Positions 7,765 through 17,800 are shown, numbered from the stretch's first letter. The stretch is DNA of 64,000 nucleotides from Burkholderiales bacterium (GCA_020248865.1 JADCGS010000030.1:48372-112371), one strand, 5' to 3'. A program made the numbers and translations. Notes: generated from the letters alone by a model not told the origin.

Positions 7765-8550
7765 ATGAAGCTTCGGAACCGCGTGGCGATCGTCACGGGA
7801 GCGGCGCAGGGCATCGGCGCCGCCTGCGCCCGCGCGCTGGCCGACGAAGGCGCGCAGGTGGTGGTATCGGACCTCAACGAGGTCGGCGGCACCGCGGTCG
7901 TGCAGCAGATCGCCGCCCGCGGCGGCATGGCCGCCTTCTGCCGGGCCGACGTCGCCGACCGCCGGGACGCGCGGGCGCTGGTGGACTTTGCCGTGCAGCG
8001 CTTCGGCCGGCTCGACATTCTCGTCAGCAACGCCGGCATCGTGCACGGCGCCGAGTTCGTCGATCTGGCGGAGGAGGATTTCGACCGGGTGCTGCGCGTC
8101 AACCTGAAGGGCCCGTTCCTGTGCGGGCAGGCCGCAGCGCGGCAAATGCTGGCGCAGGGGCCGCGCGCCGACGGCGGGCGCGGCGGCGTGATCGTCAACA
8201 TGTCGAGCGTCAACGCGGTGCTCGCCATCGCCAACCAGGTGCCGTACACGGTCAGCAAGGGCGGGCTGAACCAGCTCACCAAGGTGATGGCCGTGTCGTT
8301 GGCGCCGCACGGCATCCGCGTGATGGGCATCGGTCCGGGCTCGATTGCCACCGAGCTGCTGAAGAACGCCGTGCTGACCAACGAGGCGGCCCGCAGCCGC
8401 ATTCTGTCGCGCACCCCGCTGGGTCGCCTCGGAGAGCCGGACGAGGTGGCCAGGATCGCGGTGTTCCTCGCCAGCGACGATGCCTCCTACCTGACCGGCA
8501 CGACGGTGTACCCGGACGGCGGCCGGCTGGGGCTGAATTACACGATGTAG
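7765..8550 (+). CDS. Short-chain dehydrogenase/reductase (SDR)
   Basis: A classical SDR of 261 residues that would use NAD(P)(H) to oxidise or reduce an unknown alcohol/ketone in the cytoplasm. The cofactor motif TGAAQGIG is near residue 11, NNAG is modified to SNAG (LVSNAGIV), and the catalytic Ser precedes a YTVSK (YxxxK) pair. The C-terminus YLTGTTVYPDGG is typical. It starts 9 nt after the photolyase stop with GGAG upstream, so it is co-transcribed with the photolyase. Substrate unknown. Confidence 0.85.
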   Translation: MKLRNRVAIVTGAAQGIGAACARALADEGAQVVVSDLNEVGGTAVVQQIAARGGMAAFCRADVADRRDARALVDFAVQRFGRLDILVSNAGIVHGAEFVDLAEEDFDRVLRVNLKGPFLCGQAAARQMLAQGPRADGGRGGVIVNMSSVNAVLAIANQVPYTVSKGGLNQLTKVMAVSLAPHGIRVMGIGPGSIATELLKNAVLTNEAARSRILSRTPLGRLGEPDEVARIAVFLASDDASYLTGTTVYPDGGRLGLNYTM

Positions 8551-8592
8551 TTCACTGCGCGTGCACGGGCGCGAGCACGCACGCCGAGCGGG

Positions 8593-9840
8593 TCAATAGA
8601 AGACCGTGAGTACCCCCGTGAACCCGTAGAGGTTCTGCCCGCCGATCTCGCCGCTGGCATACAAGCCGACCAGCGGCACATCGCCCAGCTGCTGCTGGAT
8701 GAGGCGCAGCTCCTCGTGCTGCTCGCCGAACAGATGGCTGCCGCGGCCGACGCAGGACACGTAGATTGCCCCTTTGGCCTCGACGGCCGGATCGCGCTCC
8801 TGCGCCTCGTGCAGGTGGTCGCGCACCTCGGCGCAGATGCGGATCAGGTCCTTGCGCGCGGCCGTCTCGTCGCGGGTGCAGAACGACAGCGCCTGCCCGT
8901 CTTCGACCGGCGCGCCGATAGCCACCACGCCCTTGGCCGGGTCGATGGCCACCACCGGGCGCACCAGGTAGTCGGGCCGCACGCGGTCGCCGCGGCGCCG
9001 TTCGCGGTACTCGCCGGCTGCGGCCGGCTCCAGGCCGACGAACAGGCCGCGGCGGCCGAGGGACTGCAGTTGCTCGCGGACCCTGACGAAGTCCTCGCCG
9101 GCCGGTGCGCCGGCCGCGATGCCGGTCGGCGCGCGGGGCCGGATCCCGGTGTCCTCCAGCAGCACGTCGAAGGCCGGCCGCCCGTCCAGCGCGCCAATGA
9201 AATTGGCCGTGCTTTGCGTGACGGTATGGCGCGCCGCCGCGGCCAGTGGGTGCACCCCCTGGGTGACGCGCGACACCAGGGCCACGTCCTCGGCAAACAC
9301 CACGCCGGACAGCCCGCCGCCGAGCACGCGATCGGCGATCAGCTGCGTGCCGCTGCGGCCGCTGGCCAGGCCGCCGAACAGGTAGCCGCTGTCCAACTTG
9401 TGCGCCATGTCGACGATGAGGTCCGCGAGGTCGGGCGTCTCGGGGTCGGCATGCACGAGTGCGGTGAAGGCGGCGATTGCGCCGGAGTCGGTGCGGGTGC
9501 CGCGGGCAGGCGGCCGCTGCGTGCCCGAGAACACGTTGAAGCTGCCGGGCGCAAACTGGCCGAGCATGACGGCCAGGGCGGGCTCGTCGGTGTACTCCGT
9601 GCCGCTGGCCGCAATCCCGACGCCGGTGGCGCCGACCCAGTTGGGGATGCCGGTACGGGACTTCAGCAGCGTGAGGATCTGCTCGGCATGCGGCGCCAGC
9701 GGCTCGGTCAGATAGAGAAAGCCGAGGTTGGGATGGCGCGCGTAACGCCCGTCGCCGGCAAAACGGGACAGCAGCAGCAGGCATTCCTCGGTGGCCGTGG
9801 ACCAGTCCGGGTGGGTGGCGTGCGCGCTGCGGAACCGCAT
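8593..9840 (-). CDS. FIST domain signal-transduction protein
   Basis: A 415-residue FIST-N/FIST-C protein, a family proposed to sense small ligands (possibly amino acids) and usually acting with signalling partners. The start at the ATG at 9840 (MRFRSAHATHPDW) was chosen because FIST proteins begin at this segment, although the frame remains open upstream. Recognisable parts are NWVGATGVGIAASG in the N-terminal half and VSCVGRGSHLFGEQHEE plus GLYASGEIG in the FIST-C half. It converges with the SDR gene, with 42 nt between the two stops. No membrane segment or enzymatic output domain is visible, so the partner must be elsewhere. Confidence 0.85.
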   Translation of the reverse strand: MRFRSAHATHPDWSTATEECLLLLSRFAGDGRYARHPNLGFLYLTEPLAPHAEQILTLLKSRTGIPNWVGATGVGIAASGTEYTDEPALAVMLGQFAPGSFNVFSGTQRPPARGTRTDSGAIAAFTALVHADPETPDLADLIVDMAHKLDSGYLFGGLASGRSGTQLIADRVLGGGLSGVVFAEDVALVSRVTQGVHPLAAAARHTVTQSTANFIGALDGRPAFDVLLEDTGIRPRAPTGIAAGAPAGEDFVRVREQLQSLGRRGLFVGLEPAAAGEYRERRRGDRVRPDYLVRPVVAIDPAKGVVAIGAPVEDGQALSFCTRDETAARKDLIRICAEVRDHLHEAQERDPAVEAKGAIYVSCVGRGSHLFGEQHEELRLIQQQLGDVPLVGLYASGEIGGQNLYGFTGVLTVFY

Positions 9841-9850
9841 GGCGATGACG

Positions 9851-10591
9851 CTACCCGGTTGAGGGCTTGGGGCGTCGGCGCGGGCGCTGCCTGGTGGTGC
9901 GCGCGGTCGGGGGCGAAGGCGACTGCGGCCCGGAGGCCTTGCCGGCGGGCATGGCGGCAGCCGCCGCAACCCGCGCGAACTGATCTTGCAGCGCGCCCCA
10001 CCACGCACCGGCGTTGATCGGCAAAGGTGCGCTCGCGGGCGCGGTCTCGGGCGCGCGCCGCGCGCGTGCCTTGCGGGCTGGTGCGGCGGCGGGCGCAGGG
10101 GGCGGGACATCGGGTGGCGGCGCTGCGGCCGGCGCCTTTGCGGTCGGCCGGCGCTTGCGTTCCGGCGGCCACGCGCCGGCGGCGACGTCGGCCATGCCGG
10201 AGGCGCCCCCGGGGCTCGCGGCAGTCTCACGACCCGGGTTGAGCGAAGCCAGCACGTTGCCGCCGAAGCTCTTGAGGGTGGCGATCGTGTTGCGCTGGAC
10301 TTCGAGCGTCTGGATGCTGGTGCGCAGCATCGTGGCGTTCAGGTTGAGCCACTGCTCCACCGCGCGCAGGTCGGCGATGCGCTTGTCCAGTTCGCCGATG
10401 TCCAGCGTCGGCGTGATCATCGACGGCAGGGCCTGCGGCAGCCCCTGCGCAAACTGCGCGATGCCGGCCGGCGTGGCGAGCGGCGGCACCTGCGGCAGGC
10501 CGGTCAGGCCCCACACTCTGCGCATCATCTCAACCCCGTCGGTCATGCTGCTGGCCATGCCGGCCAGCGGGTTGGCCCGCTTCTCACCCAT
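9851..10591 (-). CDS. phaM: PhaM-like polyhydroxyalkanoate granule regulatory protein
   Basis: A 246-residue protein resembling PhaM, which in Ralstonia activates PHB synthase and tethers granules to the nucleoid. The N-terminus has the PhaM-type segment (MGEKRANPLAG...MRRVWGL) followed by an amphipathic helical region with LRAVEQWLNLNATMLRTSIQ. The C-terminal half is Ala/Pro/Lys/Arg-rich and basic like the histone-like DNA-binding tail of PhaM. The ATG at 10591 overlaps the stop of the FAH gene by one base (TGATG), so they are coupled. It ends 10 nt before the FIST gene start. It points to PHA metabolism in the host. Confidence 0.75.
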   Translation of the reverse strand: MGEKRANPLAGMASSMTDGVEMMRRVWGLTGLPQVPPLATPAGIAQFAQGLPQALPSMITPTLDIGELDKRIADLRAVEQWLNLNATMLRTSIQTLEVQRNTIATLKSFGGNVLASLNPGRETAASPGGASGMADVAAGAWPPERKRRPTAKAPAAAPPPDVPPPAPAAAPARKARARRAPETAPASAPLPINAGAWWGALQDQFARVAAAAAMPAGKASGPQSPSPPTARTTRQRPRRRPKPSTG

Positions 10592-11580
10592 CAGCGTCTC
10601 CCGGCGGCGGCGACCGTCTGGTCGATGGCGCCGAAGATCGAACGGCCAGCGCCGTCGAACATCTCGATCCTCACGCGGTCGCCGTACTTCATGAATTCGG
10701 TGCTCGGCTTGCTGTCGGCAATCATTTCCAGGGCGCGCTTCTCGGCAATGCAAGAGTAGCCGCGGCTGGCGTCCTTGTTGCTGACCGTGCCCGAGCCGAC
10801 GATGCTGCCGGCCCGCAGATTGCGCGTGCGGGCGGCGTGCGCGATCAGTTGTGGAAAGTCGAACACCATGTCGGTACCCGCGTGCGCGCTGCCCACCCGC
10901 TCGCCGTTCCAGTGCACGACGAGCGGTAGGTTGAGCTTGCGGCCGTCCCAGGCCTCGCCCAGCTCATCCGGCGTCACCGCCACCGGCGAGAAGGCGGTCG
11001 CCGGCTTGCTCTGGAAGAAGCCGAAACCCTTGGCCAGCTCGGGGGGAATCAGGTTACGCAGGCTCACGTCGTTGACCAGCATGACGAGGCGCACGTGCGC
11101 GCCGGCCGCGGCCGCGGCGGTGCCCATCGGCACGTCGTCGGTGACCACCGCGACCTCGGCCTCGAAGTCGATGCCCCAGGCCTCGTCGGCGCAGACGATG
11201 TCCTCCATGGGACCGAGCAGATCGTCCGAGCCGCCCTGGTACATCAGCGGGTCGGTCCAGAAGCTCTGCGGCATCTCGGCGCCGCGCGCCCGGCGCACCA
11301 GCTCGACGTGGTTGACGTAGGCCGAGCCGTCGGCCCACTGATAGGCGCGCGGCAACGGTGCCAGGCATTGCGCCGGGTCGAAGGCATAGGCGTGGCGCGC
11401 CCGGCCCTCGTTGAGGGTGACGTACAGGTCGTCGAGCTGCGGCGCGATGAAGCCCCAGTCGTCGAGCGCCTGCTGCAGGCGCGAGGCGATGTGGCTGGCG
11501 TGGTGGGCGATCGTTAGGTCGCGCGAGACGACCACCAGCTGGCCGTCGCGCGAGCCGTCGCGCAGGGTTGCGAGTTTCAT
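10591..11580 (-). CDS. Fumarylacetoacetate hydrolase family protein
   Basis: A 329-residue FAH-fold enzyme, likely hydrolysing a beta-diketone or decarboxylating a related acid from aromatic catabolism. Metal-ligand motifs are visible: IDFEAEVAVV (two Glu) and the following Asp in VMLVNDVSLRN, with QSKPATAFSPVAV as the substrate lid signature. It starts at an ATG at 11580 and is transcribed away from the DUF3108 gene. It is the first gene of a minus-strand unit with phaM. The exact substrate cannot be told from sequence; true fumarylacetoacetase is the best-known relative of this length. Confidence 0.85.
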   Translation of the reverse strand: MKLATLRDGSRDGQLVVVSRDLTIAHHASHIASRLQQALDDWGFIAPQLDDLYVTLNEGRARHAYAFDPAQCLAPLPRAYQWADGSAYVNHVELVRRARGAEMPQSFWTDPLMYQGGSDDLLGPMEDIVCADEAWGIDFEAEVAVVTDDVPMGTAAAAAGAHVRLVMLVNDVSLRNLIPPELAKGFGFFQSKPATAFSPVAVTPDELGEAWDGRKLNLPLVVHWNGERVGSAHAGTDMVFDFPQLIAHAARTRNLRAGSIVGSGTVSNKDASRGYSCIAEKRALEMIADSKPSTEFMKYGDRVRIEMFDGAGRSIFGAIDQTVAAAGRR

Positions 11581-11749
11581 TCGGTTATCGTGCGGTTGAG
11601 GCGGTCTCGTGGCGAAGCGTTCTCATGTTAGCCGTCGGCGCCACCCGCCGCGCGCACTGCGACCGGCCGCGGTGCCCGCATCGCATCGCCGATCTGCCGT
11701 CAGCCTTGCCCGCCCCTGCCGCGTTGGCGGGTTTGTGACTCCGTTTGCC

Positions 11750-12847
11750 ATGGCCCTTGCCCGCGCCGCCACTGTCAGCCGCCTCGCGGCCACCCGCCGG
11801 TCCGGCGGGTATGGCCGTTTCGCCGTCATGCTGCTGGCTTCGCTGGCGCTGCACCTGTGGTGGCTGGCTGTGGCGCGCCGTGAATTGAGTTTCGAGTTGC
11901 CGCCACCTGCGCGCGCGCTCACCGTGGAGCTGTTCGTTTTGCCCGCGCCGGTCAGCGTCGGCAACCTGCCGCGCCAGACGCCTGCCGCCGGTACCGCCTC
12001 GAAGGCACCTCTCCCCGTTGCGTCCGTCGCCCCGATAACGCCGCCGTCCGACATGCCGCCCCTGGACGAGCCGCCCGCGTCCCCGGCGCCGGAGGATCCG
12101 GCCCCTCTGACGGCGGGAGTTGGCGAGGTGCCTCCGCTGGCCGACGGCCCGGCGGCGCCGTCGGTGGATCCTCGGCTGGGAGCCGCGGCGGTGAGCTTTC
12201 CCCGCTTCGGCCGCTTCGTCAGCGACACCACCGTTTACCAGGGCCTGTTGCGGCTGTTGGGCAGCACGTCGATCGAGTGGCGCATCGCCGACGGCCGCTA
12301 CAGCGCGAAGTCCGACACCTACGATGACAGCGGGCGCGTTTACGCCGCGCTGACCAGCGAGGGCCGCATCGACCCGGAGTTCGGCGTGGCGCCCGAGCGC
12401 TACGTCGAGAAGCGGCTGAACCGCGCGCCGTTGGCCACCAACTTCCGGTGGAGCGAACGCAAGGTCACCTTCAGCAACACCGATCGCGAGCTGCCGCTGC
12501 GCCCGGGGCTGCAGGACCAGTTGAGCTTTCTGGCGCAGCTGGCGGTGATCGCGCAGGCCTTCCCCGAGCGGCTGCTGCCGGGCAGTGGTCTGGCGCTCGA
12601 AGTGGCAGGCACCCGCGACTTGCGCGTGTACGAATTGGCAGTCATCGGCTGGGAGCGGCTGTCGTTGCCGGTCGGCACGGTCGACACGCTGAAGCTGGAG
12701 CGCATCCTGCCCGGCGGGGGACGCGACCTGCGGCTCGAGCTGTGGCTGTCGCCCGCGCACAGCTGGCTGCCGGCGCGCACGCGCACCGTGCTCCCTACTG
12801 AACAGACGATCGAGACCGTGCTGCGCGAGGTGAAGATTGGCGAGTGA
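11750..12847 (+). CDS. DUF3108 domain-containing protein with N-terminal membrane anchor
   Basis: A cell-envelope protein of about 365 residues. From the ATG at 11750, Arg-rich residues precede one membrane helix (FAVMLLASLALHLWWLAV), then a Pro/Ala-rich periplasmic linker of about 100 residues, then a DUF3108 beta domain (SIEWRIADGRYSAKSDTYDD; C-terminal WLSPAHSWLPARTRTVL). The frame is open up to 11609, and a GTG at 11732 is also possible. The organisation is TonB-like in shape (anchor plus Pro-rich linker) but no TonB domain is present. It overlaps the next DUF3108 gene by 11 nt. Function unknown. Confidence 0.75.
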   Translation: MALARAATVSRLAATRRSGGYGRFAVMLLASLALHLWWLAVARRELSFELPPPARALTVELFVLPAPVSVGNLPRQTPAAGTASKAPLPVASVAPITPPSDMPPLDEPPASPAPEDPAPLTAGVGEVPPLADGPAAPSVDPRLGAAAVSFPRFGRFVSDTTVYQGLLRLLGSTSIEWRIADGRYSAKSDTYDDSGRVYAALTSEGRIDPEFGVAPERYVEKRLNRAPLATNFRWSERKVTFSNTDRELPLRPGLQDQLSFLAQLAVIAQAFPERLLPGSGLALEVAGTRDLRVYELAVIGWERLSLPVGTVDTLKLERILPGGGRDLRLELWLSPAHSWLPARTRTVLPTEQTIETVLREVKIGE

Positions 12848-13595
12848 AGCCGGCAGTCCGGCACTGTGGTTCGCGCCGATGGTCCTGGCAGCACTGCTGC
12901 TCGCCGCTCCGATGCACGCTACAGCCGCCGAGCCACAGCCGGCTCCTTGCTCCGCCGAGCAGCCGTGGCCGCCGCGGTTGGCCATGGAGTTCGCGGTGCA
13001 GGCCTCGCGCGGCGTGCTCGGCCTGGAGGGCGTCAACGAGCTCTCGTTGGTCGTTGAAGGTACGCGCTACTGGATGCGCTCGACCACGCGCTCGCTGCTC
13101 TTTTCGGTGCAGCAAGATTCCCGCGGCAGCGTCGACGGCCGCCTCCTGCGGCCTGAGGAGTACGTCGAGCGGAACCCGCGGCGCGAACCGGCGATCACCA
13201 CCTTCGACTGGGCCGCGCAGCGGGTACATTTTTCGGCCAACCGAGACGCGCCGGCGCGCACGCTGCCGCTGCTGCAGGATCGCCTGACGCTGCTGGTGCA
13301 ACTGGGCGAGCGGCTGCGCGCGGCGCGCGGGGACGGCGAAGTCGAGGTGGCGGTGGCCGGCGTGCGCCACGTCTCGCCCTACCGCTTCCAGCGCCGGGGC
13401 ACCGAGGCGGTGAGCGTGCCCGCGGGGACCTACGACGCCGTGCGCCTGGAGCGTCTCCCCGCTCCGGGGGGCGCCATGGAGATCTGGCTCGCCCCGTCCC
13501 TGTGCTGGTTGCCGGTAAGGCTGCGCTATACCGACGAGCGGGGACTGGTGGTGGAGAACCGCTTGCGTCGGGTTAGTTTCGACGAGCGACCTTGA
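12837..13595 (+). CDS. Second DUF3108 domain-containing protein, exported
   Basis: A 252-residue paralogue of its upstream neighbour, but with a cleavable-looking signal (WFAPMVLAALLLAAPMHATAA) instead of anchor plus linker. The shared DUF3108 traits are ELSLVVEGTRYWMRSTTRS, RPEEYVERNPRR and the C-terminal MEIWLAPSLCWLPVRLRYTDE. I favour the TTG at 12837, which has GAGG six bases upstream and reads through the stop of the first gene; the ATG at 12879 is the alternative. The tandem pair suggests the two products act together in the periplasm. Confidence 0.7.
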   Translation: MASEAGSPALWFAPMVLAALLLAAPMHATAAEPQPAPCSAEQPWPPRLAMEFAVQASRGVLGLEGVNELSLVVEGTRYWMRSTTRSLLFSVQQDSRGSVDGRLLRPEEYVERNPRREPAITTFDWAAQRVHFSANRDAPARTLPLLQDRLTLLVQLGERLRAARGDGEVEVAVAGVRHVSPYRFQRRGTEAVSVPAGTYDAVRLERLPAPGGAMEIWLAPSLCWLPVRLRYTDERGLVVENRLRRVSFDERP

Positions 13596-13660
13596 CACGA
13601 GACTTGGCGCTCAGCCCCCACGTCCCCGCCGCTCGGCGAGGACCCGGTCGCGGGGATCTC

Positions 13661-13690
13661 GCCCGGCCGGCTGCAGGCAGCCGGCCGGGC
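13661..13690. terminator. Perfect 14-bp GC hairpin between DUF3108 and fdh genes
   Basis: Two 14-nt arms (13661-13674 and 13677-13690) are perfect complements with only AG between them, giving a very stable all-GC stem. There is no T-run after it, so it is not a canonical intrinsic terminator; it could block 3' exonucleases, pause polymerase or act bidirectionally. It sits 66 nt after the DUF3108 stop and 157 nt before fdh alpha. Confidence 0.45.
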
Positions 13691-13846
13691 ATCGGTTCTG
13701 TGGCTTTCCGGGCGTCATGTTGCAGTGCGGGTTGTTGCCTAGTCGGGTTTCCTCCTAGCATGTCGTAACTCGGCTGGTGACAGGTATGCAGCCGCGTCTG
13801 GAGCGGCGCTGCGCCCGCAGCGTCGAAAACTGACTGGGGATGAACC

Positions 13847-16800
13847 ATGAACGCACCGATGAACCGGAGGCAGTTCTTCCGGATCTGTGCGGCAGGCATG
13901 GGCAGCTCTTCCGTGGTGGCGCTGGGCGTTTCGCCCGGCGCTGCGCAGGCGGAAGTGCGCGCCTTCAAGCTGTCGCGCACGACTGAGACCCGCAGCACCT
14001 GCCCGTATTGCTCCGTGAGCTGCGGCGTGATCATGTACACGCTCGGCGACAAGGCCAAGAACGTCAAGAGCCGGATCATCCATATCGAAGGCGACCCCGA
14101 CCACCCGGTCAATCGCGGCACGCTGTGCCCGAAGGGCGCCGGCCTGCTCGACATGGTGCATTCGCCCAATCGGCTGACGAGCCCCGAGGTGCGCGAGCCC
14201 GGTTCCAAGGAGTGGAAGAAGATCTCCTGGGACGAGGCGATGACGCGCATCGCCAAGCACATGAAGGCCGACCGCGACGCCAACTTCATCGAGAAGAACG
14301 ACAAGGGCGTCACGGTCAACCGCTGGAACACCCTGGGCATGCTGGTGTCCAGCACCACCTCCAACGAGTCCGGCTATCTCACCGTGAAGACGGCGCGCTC
14401 GCTGGGGATGGTCGCTCTCGATACGCAAGCGCGCATCTGACACGCCCCGACGGTGGCCAGTCTGGCCCCGACGTTTGGGCGCGGTGCGATGACCAATGGC
14501 TGGGTCGACATTCGCAATGCCGACCTCATCCTGATCATGGGCGGCAACGCCGCCGAAGCGCATCCCTGCGGCTTCAAGTGGGTGACCGAGGCGATCGAGC
14601 ACCGCAAGGCCAAGCTCGTCGTCGTTGACCCTCGGTTCACGCGCTCGGCCGCGGTGGCCGACTACTACGCGCCGGTCCGCGTCGGCACCGACATCGCCTT
14701 CCTGGGCGGCGTCGTCAACTACATGCTGGCCAACAACAAGATCCACATGGATTACGTGAAGGCGTACACCAACGCGCCGTTCCTGATCCGTGAGGACTTC
14801 GCCTTCGAGGATGGCCTGTTCTCCGGCTACAACGAGGAGCGGCGCAGTTACGACCGCACCACCTGGGCCTACCAGCTCGACAAGGACGGGTACGCGATGG
14901 TCGACGAGACCCTCGAGAACCCGCGCTGCGTGTTCCAGCTGATGAAGACCCACTTCAGCCGCTACACGCCGGAGATGGTCGAGAAGGTCTGCGGCACGCC
15001 GAAGGACCAGTTCCTCAAGGTGGCCGAGATGATCGGCAGCACGTCCACCACCGACAAGGTGATGACGATCTGCTACGCGCTCGGCTGGACCCAGCACACG
15101 CACGGCTCGCAGAACATCCGCACGATGGCGATGATCCAGCTCCTGCTGGGCAACATCGGCCGGCCGGGCGGCGGCGTCAATGCGCTGCGCGGCCACGCCA
15201 ACGTGCAGGGCATCACCGACCAGTGCGCCTACAGCGAGGTGCTGCCGGGCTACCTGTCGGCGCCCACCGATGCCGACGACACGCGCGAGAAGTACATCAC
15301 GGCGCGCACGCCCAAGCCGCTGCGCCCGAATCAGATGAACTTCGCGCAGAACTTCGCCAAGTGGCACACCAGCCAGCAGAAGGCCTTCTTCGGCAACGCC
15401 GCGACCAAGGAAAACGACTTCGCGTTCGACTGGCTGCCCAAGCGCGACGGCGCCTACGACGTGCTGGCGATCTTCGAGCGCATGCACCAGGGCCGGGTCA
15501 ACGGCTTCATCTCGCAGGGCTTCAACCCGCTGGCCGCGCTGCCGAACAAGAAGAAGGTCGGCGCTGCGATGTCCAAGCTCAAGTACCTGGTCATCATCGA
15601 CCCGCTGCGCACCGAGACCGGCGAGTTCTGGAAGCACTACGGCGAGCTGAACAACGTCAAGCCGGAGGAGATCCAGACCGAGGTGTTCCGTCTGCCCTCG
15701 TCGAGCTTTGCCGAGGACGCCGGCACCTTCACCAGTTCCGGCCGCGTGATCCAGTGGCACTGGGCCGCCACCGAGCCGCCCGGCGATGCCAAGACCGACC
15801 GCGAGATCGTCGCCACGCTGTTCACCCGGCTGCGCGACATGTACCGCAAGGACGGCGGCAAGGTGCCCGAGCCCATCCTCAATCTCACCTGGGCCTACGC
15901 CACGCCGACCAATCCGGCACCCGAGGAGCTGCTGCGCGAGATCTCCGGTCGCGCCCTGACCGACGTGCTGGACCCGAAGGACAAGACGCGGGTGCTGGTC
16001 CCCGCCGGCCAGCAACTCGCCGGCTTTGGCCAGTTGCAGGACGACGGCTCCACCGCCTGCGGCAACTGGATTTACTCCGGTGTGTGGTCGCAGGCCGGCA
16101 ACCTGTCGCTGCGCCGTGACACGGCCGACCCCGGCAACATGGGCAACAACCTGACCTGGGGCTACTCGTGGCCGGCCAACCGGCGCGTGCTCTACAACCG
16201 CGCCAATACCGACCCGAAGACCGGTCAGCCCTGGGACGCGCGCCGCGGTGCCATCCGCTGGACCGGGACGGCCTGGGGCGGCATCGACGTGCCCGACATC
16301 CGTCCCGACCTCGGGCCGGATTCGGGCGCCGGGCCGTTCATCATGCTGGCCGAGGGCGTGGGGCGGCTGTTCTCGCTGGGCGGGATGGCCGAGGGTCCGT
16401 TCCCCGAGCACTACGAGCCGTTCGAGTCGCCGCTGGGCTACAACCCGATGCACCCGAAGAACCCGAAGGCCACGTCGAATCCGGCGACCCGCGTGTTCAA
16501 GGGCGACATGGCGGCGTTCGGCAAGAAGGAGGAGTTCCCCTATGCCGCAACCACCTATCGCCTGACCGAGCACTTCCACTTCTGGACCAAGAACGCCTAC
16601 TCCAGCGCCATCGTGCAGCCGGCGCCGTTCGTCGAGATCAGCGATGTCCTGGCCAAGGAGAAAGGCATCCGCAACGGCGACATGGTCAAGGTGCGCAGCA
16701 ACCGCGGCGAAGTCAAGGCCAAGTGCGTCGTGACCAAGCGGATGGCCACGCTCAACTGCGACGGCAAGACGGTGCACACGGTGGGCATTCCGATCCACTG

Positions 16801-16921
16801 GGGCTTCGTGGGGGTCGCCAAGGACGGCTTCCTCGCCAACAACCTGACGCCGTACGTGGCCGATGCCAACTCGCAGACGCCGGAGTACAAGGCGTTCCTG
16901 GTCAACATCGAGAAGGCCTGA
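13847..16921 (+). CDS. fdnG: Formate dehydrogenase N/O alpha subunit, selenocysteine-containing
   Basis: The periplasmic molybdopterin catalytic subunit that oxidises formate to CO2. It is 1024 residues if TGA at 14438-14440 is read as selenocysteine (Sec198); E. coli FdnG has Sec196 and 1015 residues. The residues around it, TQARI-U-HAPTVASLAPTFG, match the family exactly. The N-terminus has a twin-arginine signal (NRRQFFRI), then a [4Fe-4S] cluster segment (CPYCSVSCG...LCPKG). MGD-binding regions and the C-terminal VRSNRGEVKAKCVVTKRM follow. The beta gene starts 12 nt after its stop. The fdhE-selA-selB-selC genes at 36.8-41.35 kb provide maturation and Sec insertion. Confidence 0.95.
14438..14470 (+). 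promoter_or_regulatory. Bacterial SECIS element for UGA-to-selenocysteine recoding
   Basis: Just 3' of the UGA a hairpin forms: CGG (14451-14453), a bulged U (14454), GGCC, loop AGUCU (14459-14463), GGCC, CCG (14468-14470). Counting from the U of UGA, the bulged U is position 17 and the loop G and U are positions 23 and 24, precisely the SelB-recognised bases of the E. coli fdhF element. Confidence 0.9.
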
Positions 16922-16933
16922 GGAGACGCCGAC

Positions 16934-17800
16934 ATGACCATGCAATCTCTCTCCGTCGAGCGTCGGTCCGCCACGACCACCACGCCGCCTTCGGTGCGCA
17001 TCGCAGCCGAGCCGGTGGCCAAGCTGATCGACATCTCCAAGTGCATCGGCTGCAAGGCCTGCCAGGTCGCCTGCATGCAGTGGAACGACCTGCGCGACGA
17101 GGTGGGCACCACCACCGGTATCTACGACAACCCGGTCGATCTCACCGACCAGTCGTGGACGGTGATGCGCTTCGCCGAGTTCAAGAACCCGGATGGCAAG
17201 CTCGAGTGGCTGATCCGCAAGGACGGCTGCATGCACTGCGAGGACCCCGGCTGCCTGAAGGCCTGTCCGTCGCCCGGTGCCATCGTCAAGTACGGCAACG
17301 GCATCGTCGATTTCAACTCGTCCAACTGCATCGGCTGCGGCTACTGCGTGGCCGGCTGCCCGTTCAACATCCCGCGCATCAGCAAGAAGGACAACAAGGC
17401 CTACAAGTGCACGCTGTGCTCCGACCGGGTCGCCGTTGGCCTCGAGCCCGCCTGCGTCAAGACCTGTCCCACGGGCGCCATCCAGTTCGGCGCCAAGACC
17501 GACATGGTCAAGCGCGGCGAGAAGCGCGTCGGTGATCTGAAGGAGCGCGGCTACCAGCAGGCGGGGCTCTACAACCCGGCGGGCGTGGGCGGCACGCACG
17601 TCATGTATGTGCTGCAGCACGCCGACAAGCCCAACCTGTACAACGACCTGCCGCTCGATCCCAAGATCAGCCCCTGGGTCAGCCTCTGGAAGGGTGTCAC
17701 CAAGCCGCTGCTCTCCATCGGTATCGGTCTGGCCGTCCTGGGTGCCTTCTTCCACTACGTCACGCGTGGGCCGAAGGAAGAGGAACCCGGCTCCCATTAG
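16934..17800 (+). CDS. fdnH: Formate dehydrogenase beta (iron-sulfur) subunit
   Basis: The electron-transfer subunit of the membrane formate dehydrogenase, 288 residues. Four ferredoxin-type cysteine groups are visible: [35 protein letters not shown] and CTLCSDR...CVKTC, i.e. four [4Fe-4S] clusters passing electrons from the alpha subunit to heme. A single C-terminal helix ([18 protein letters not shown]) anchors it. Like other FdnH-type subunits it has no signal and is presumably exported with the Tat-targeted alpha subunit. It lies between alpha and gamma in one operon. Confidence 0.95.
   Translation: MTMQSLSVERRSATTTTPPSVRIAAEPVAKLIDISKCIGCKACQVACMQWNDLRDEVGTTTGIYDNPVDLTDQSWTVMRFAEFKNPDGKLEWLIRKDGCMHCEDPGCLKACPSPGAIVKYGNGIVDFNSSNCIGCGYCVAGCPFNIPRISKKDNKAYKCTLCSDRVAVGLEPACVKTCPTGAIQFGAKTDMVKRGEKRVGDLKERGYQQAGLYNPAGVGGTHVMYVLQHADKPNLYNDLPLDPKISPWVSLWKGVTKPLLSIGIGLAVLGAFFHYVTRGPKEEEPGSH

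Noticed and set aside
8551..8592. Bidirectional terminator between the SDR and FIST genes
   Set aside because: Only a 6-bp stem (GCGTGC/GCACGC) with a long loop and no T-run; too weak to call.
14438..14440. Frameshift or pseudogene reading of the stop inside fdh alpha
   Set aside because: The residues flanking TGA, the SECIS geometry and the nearby selA/selB/selC all support selenocysteine.
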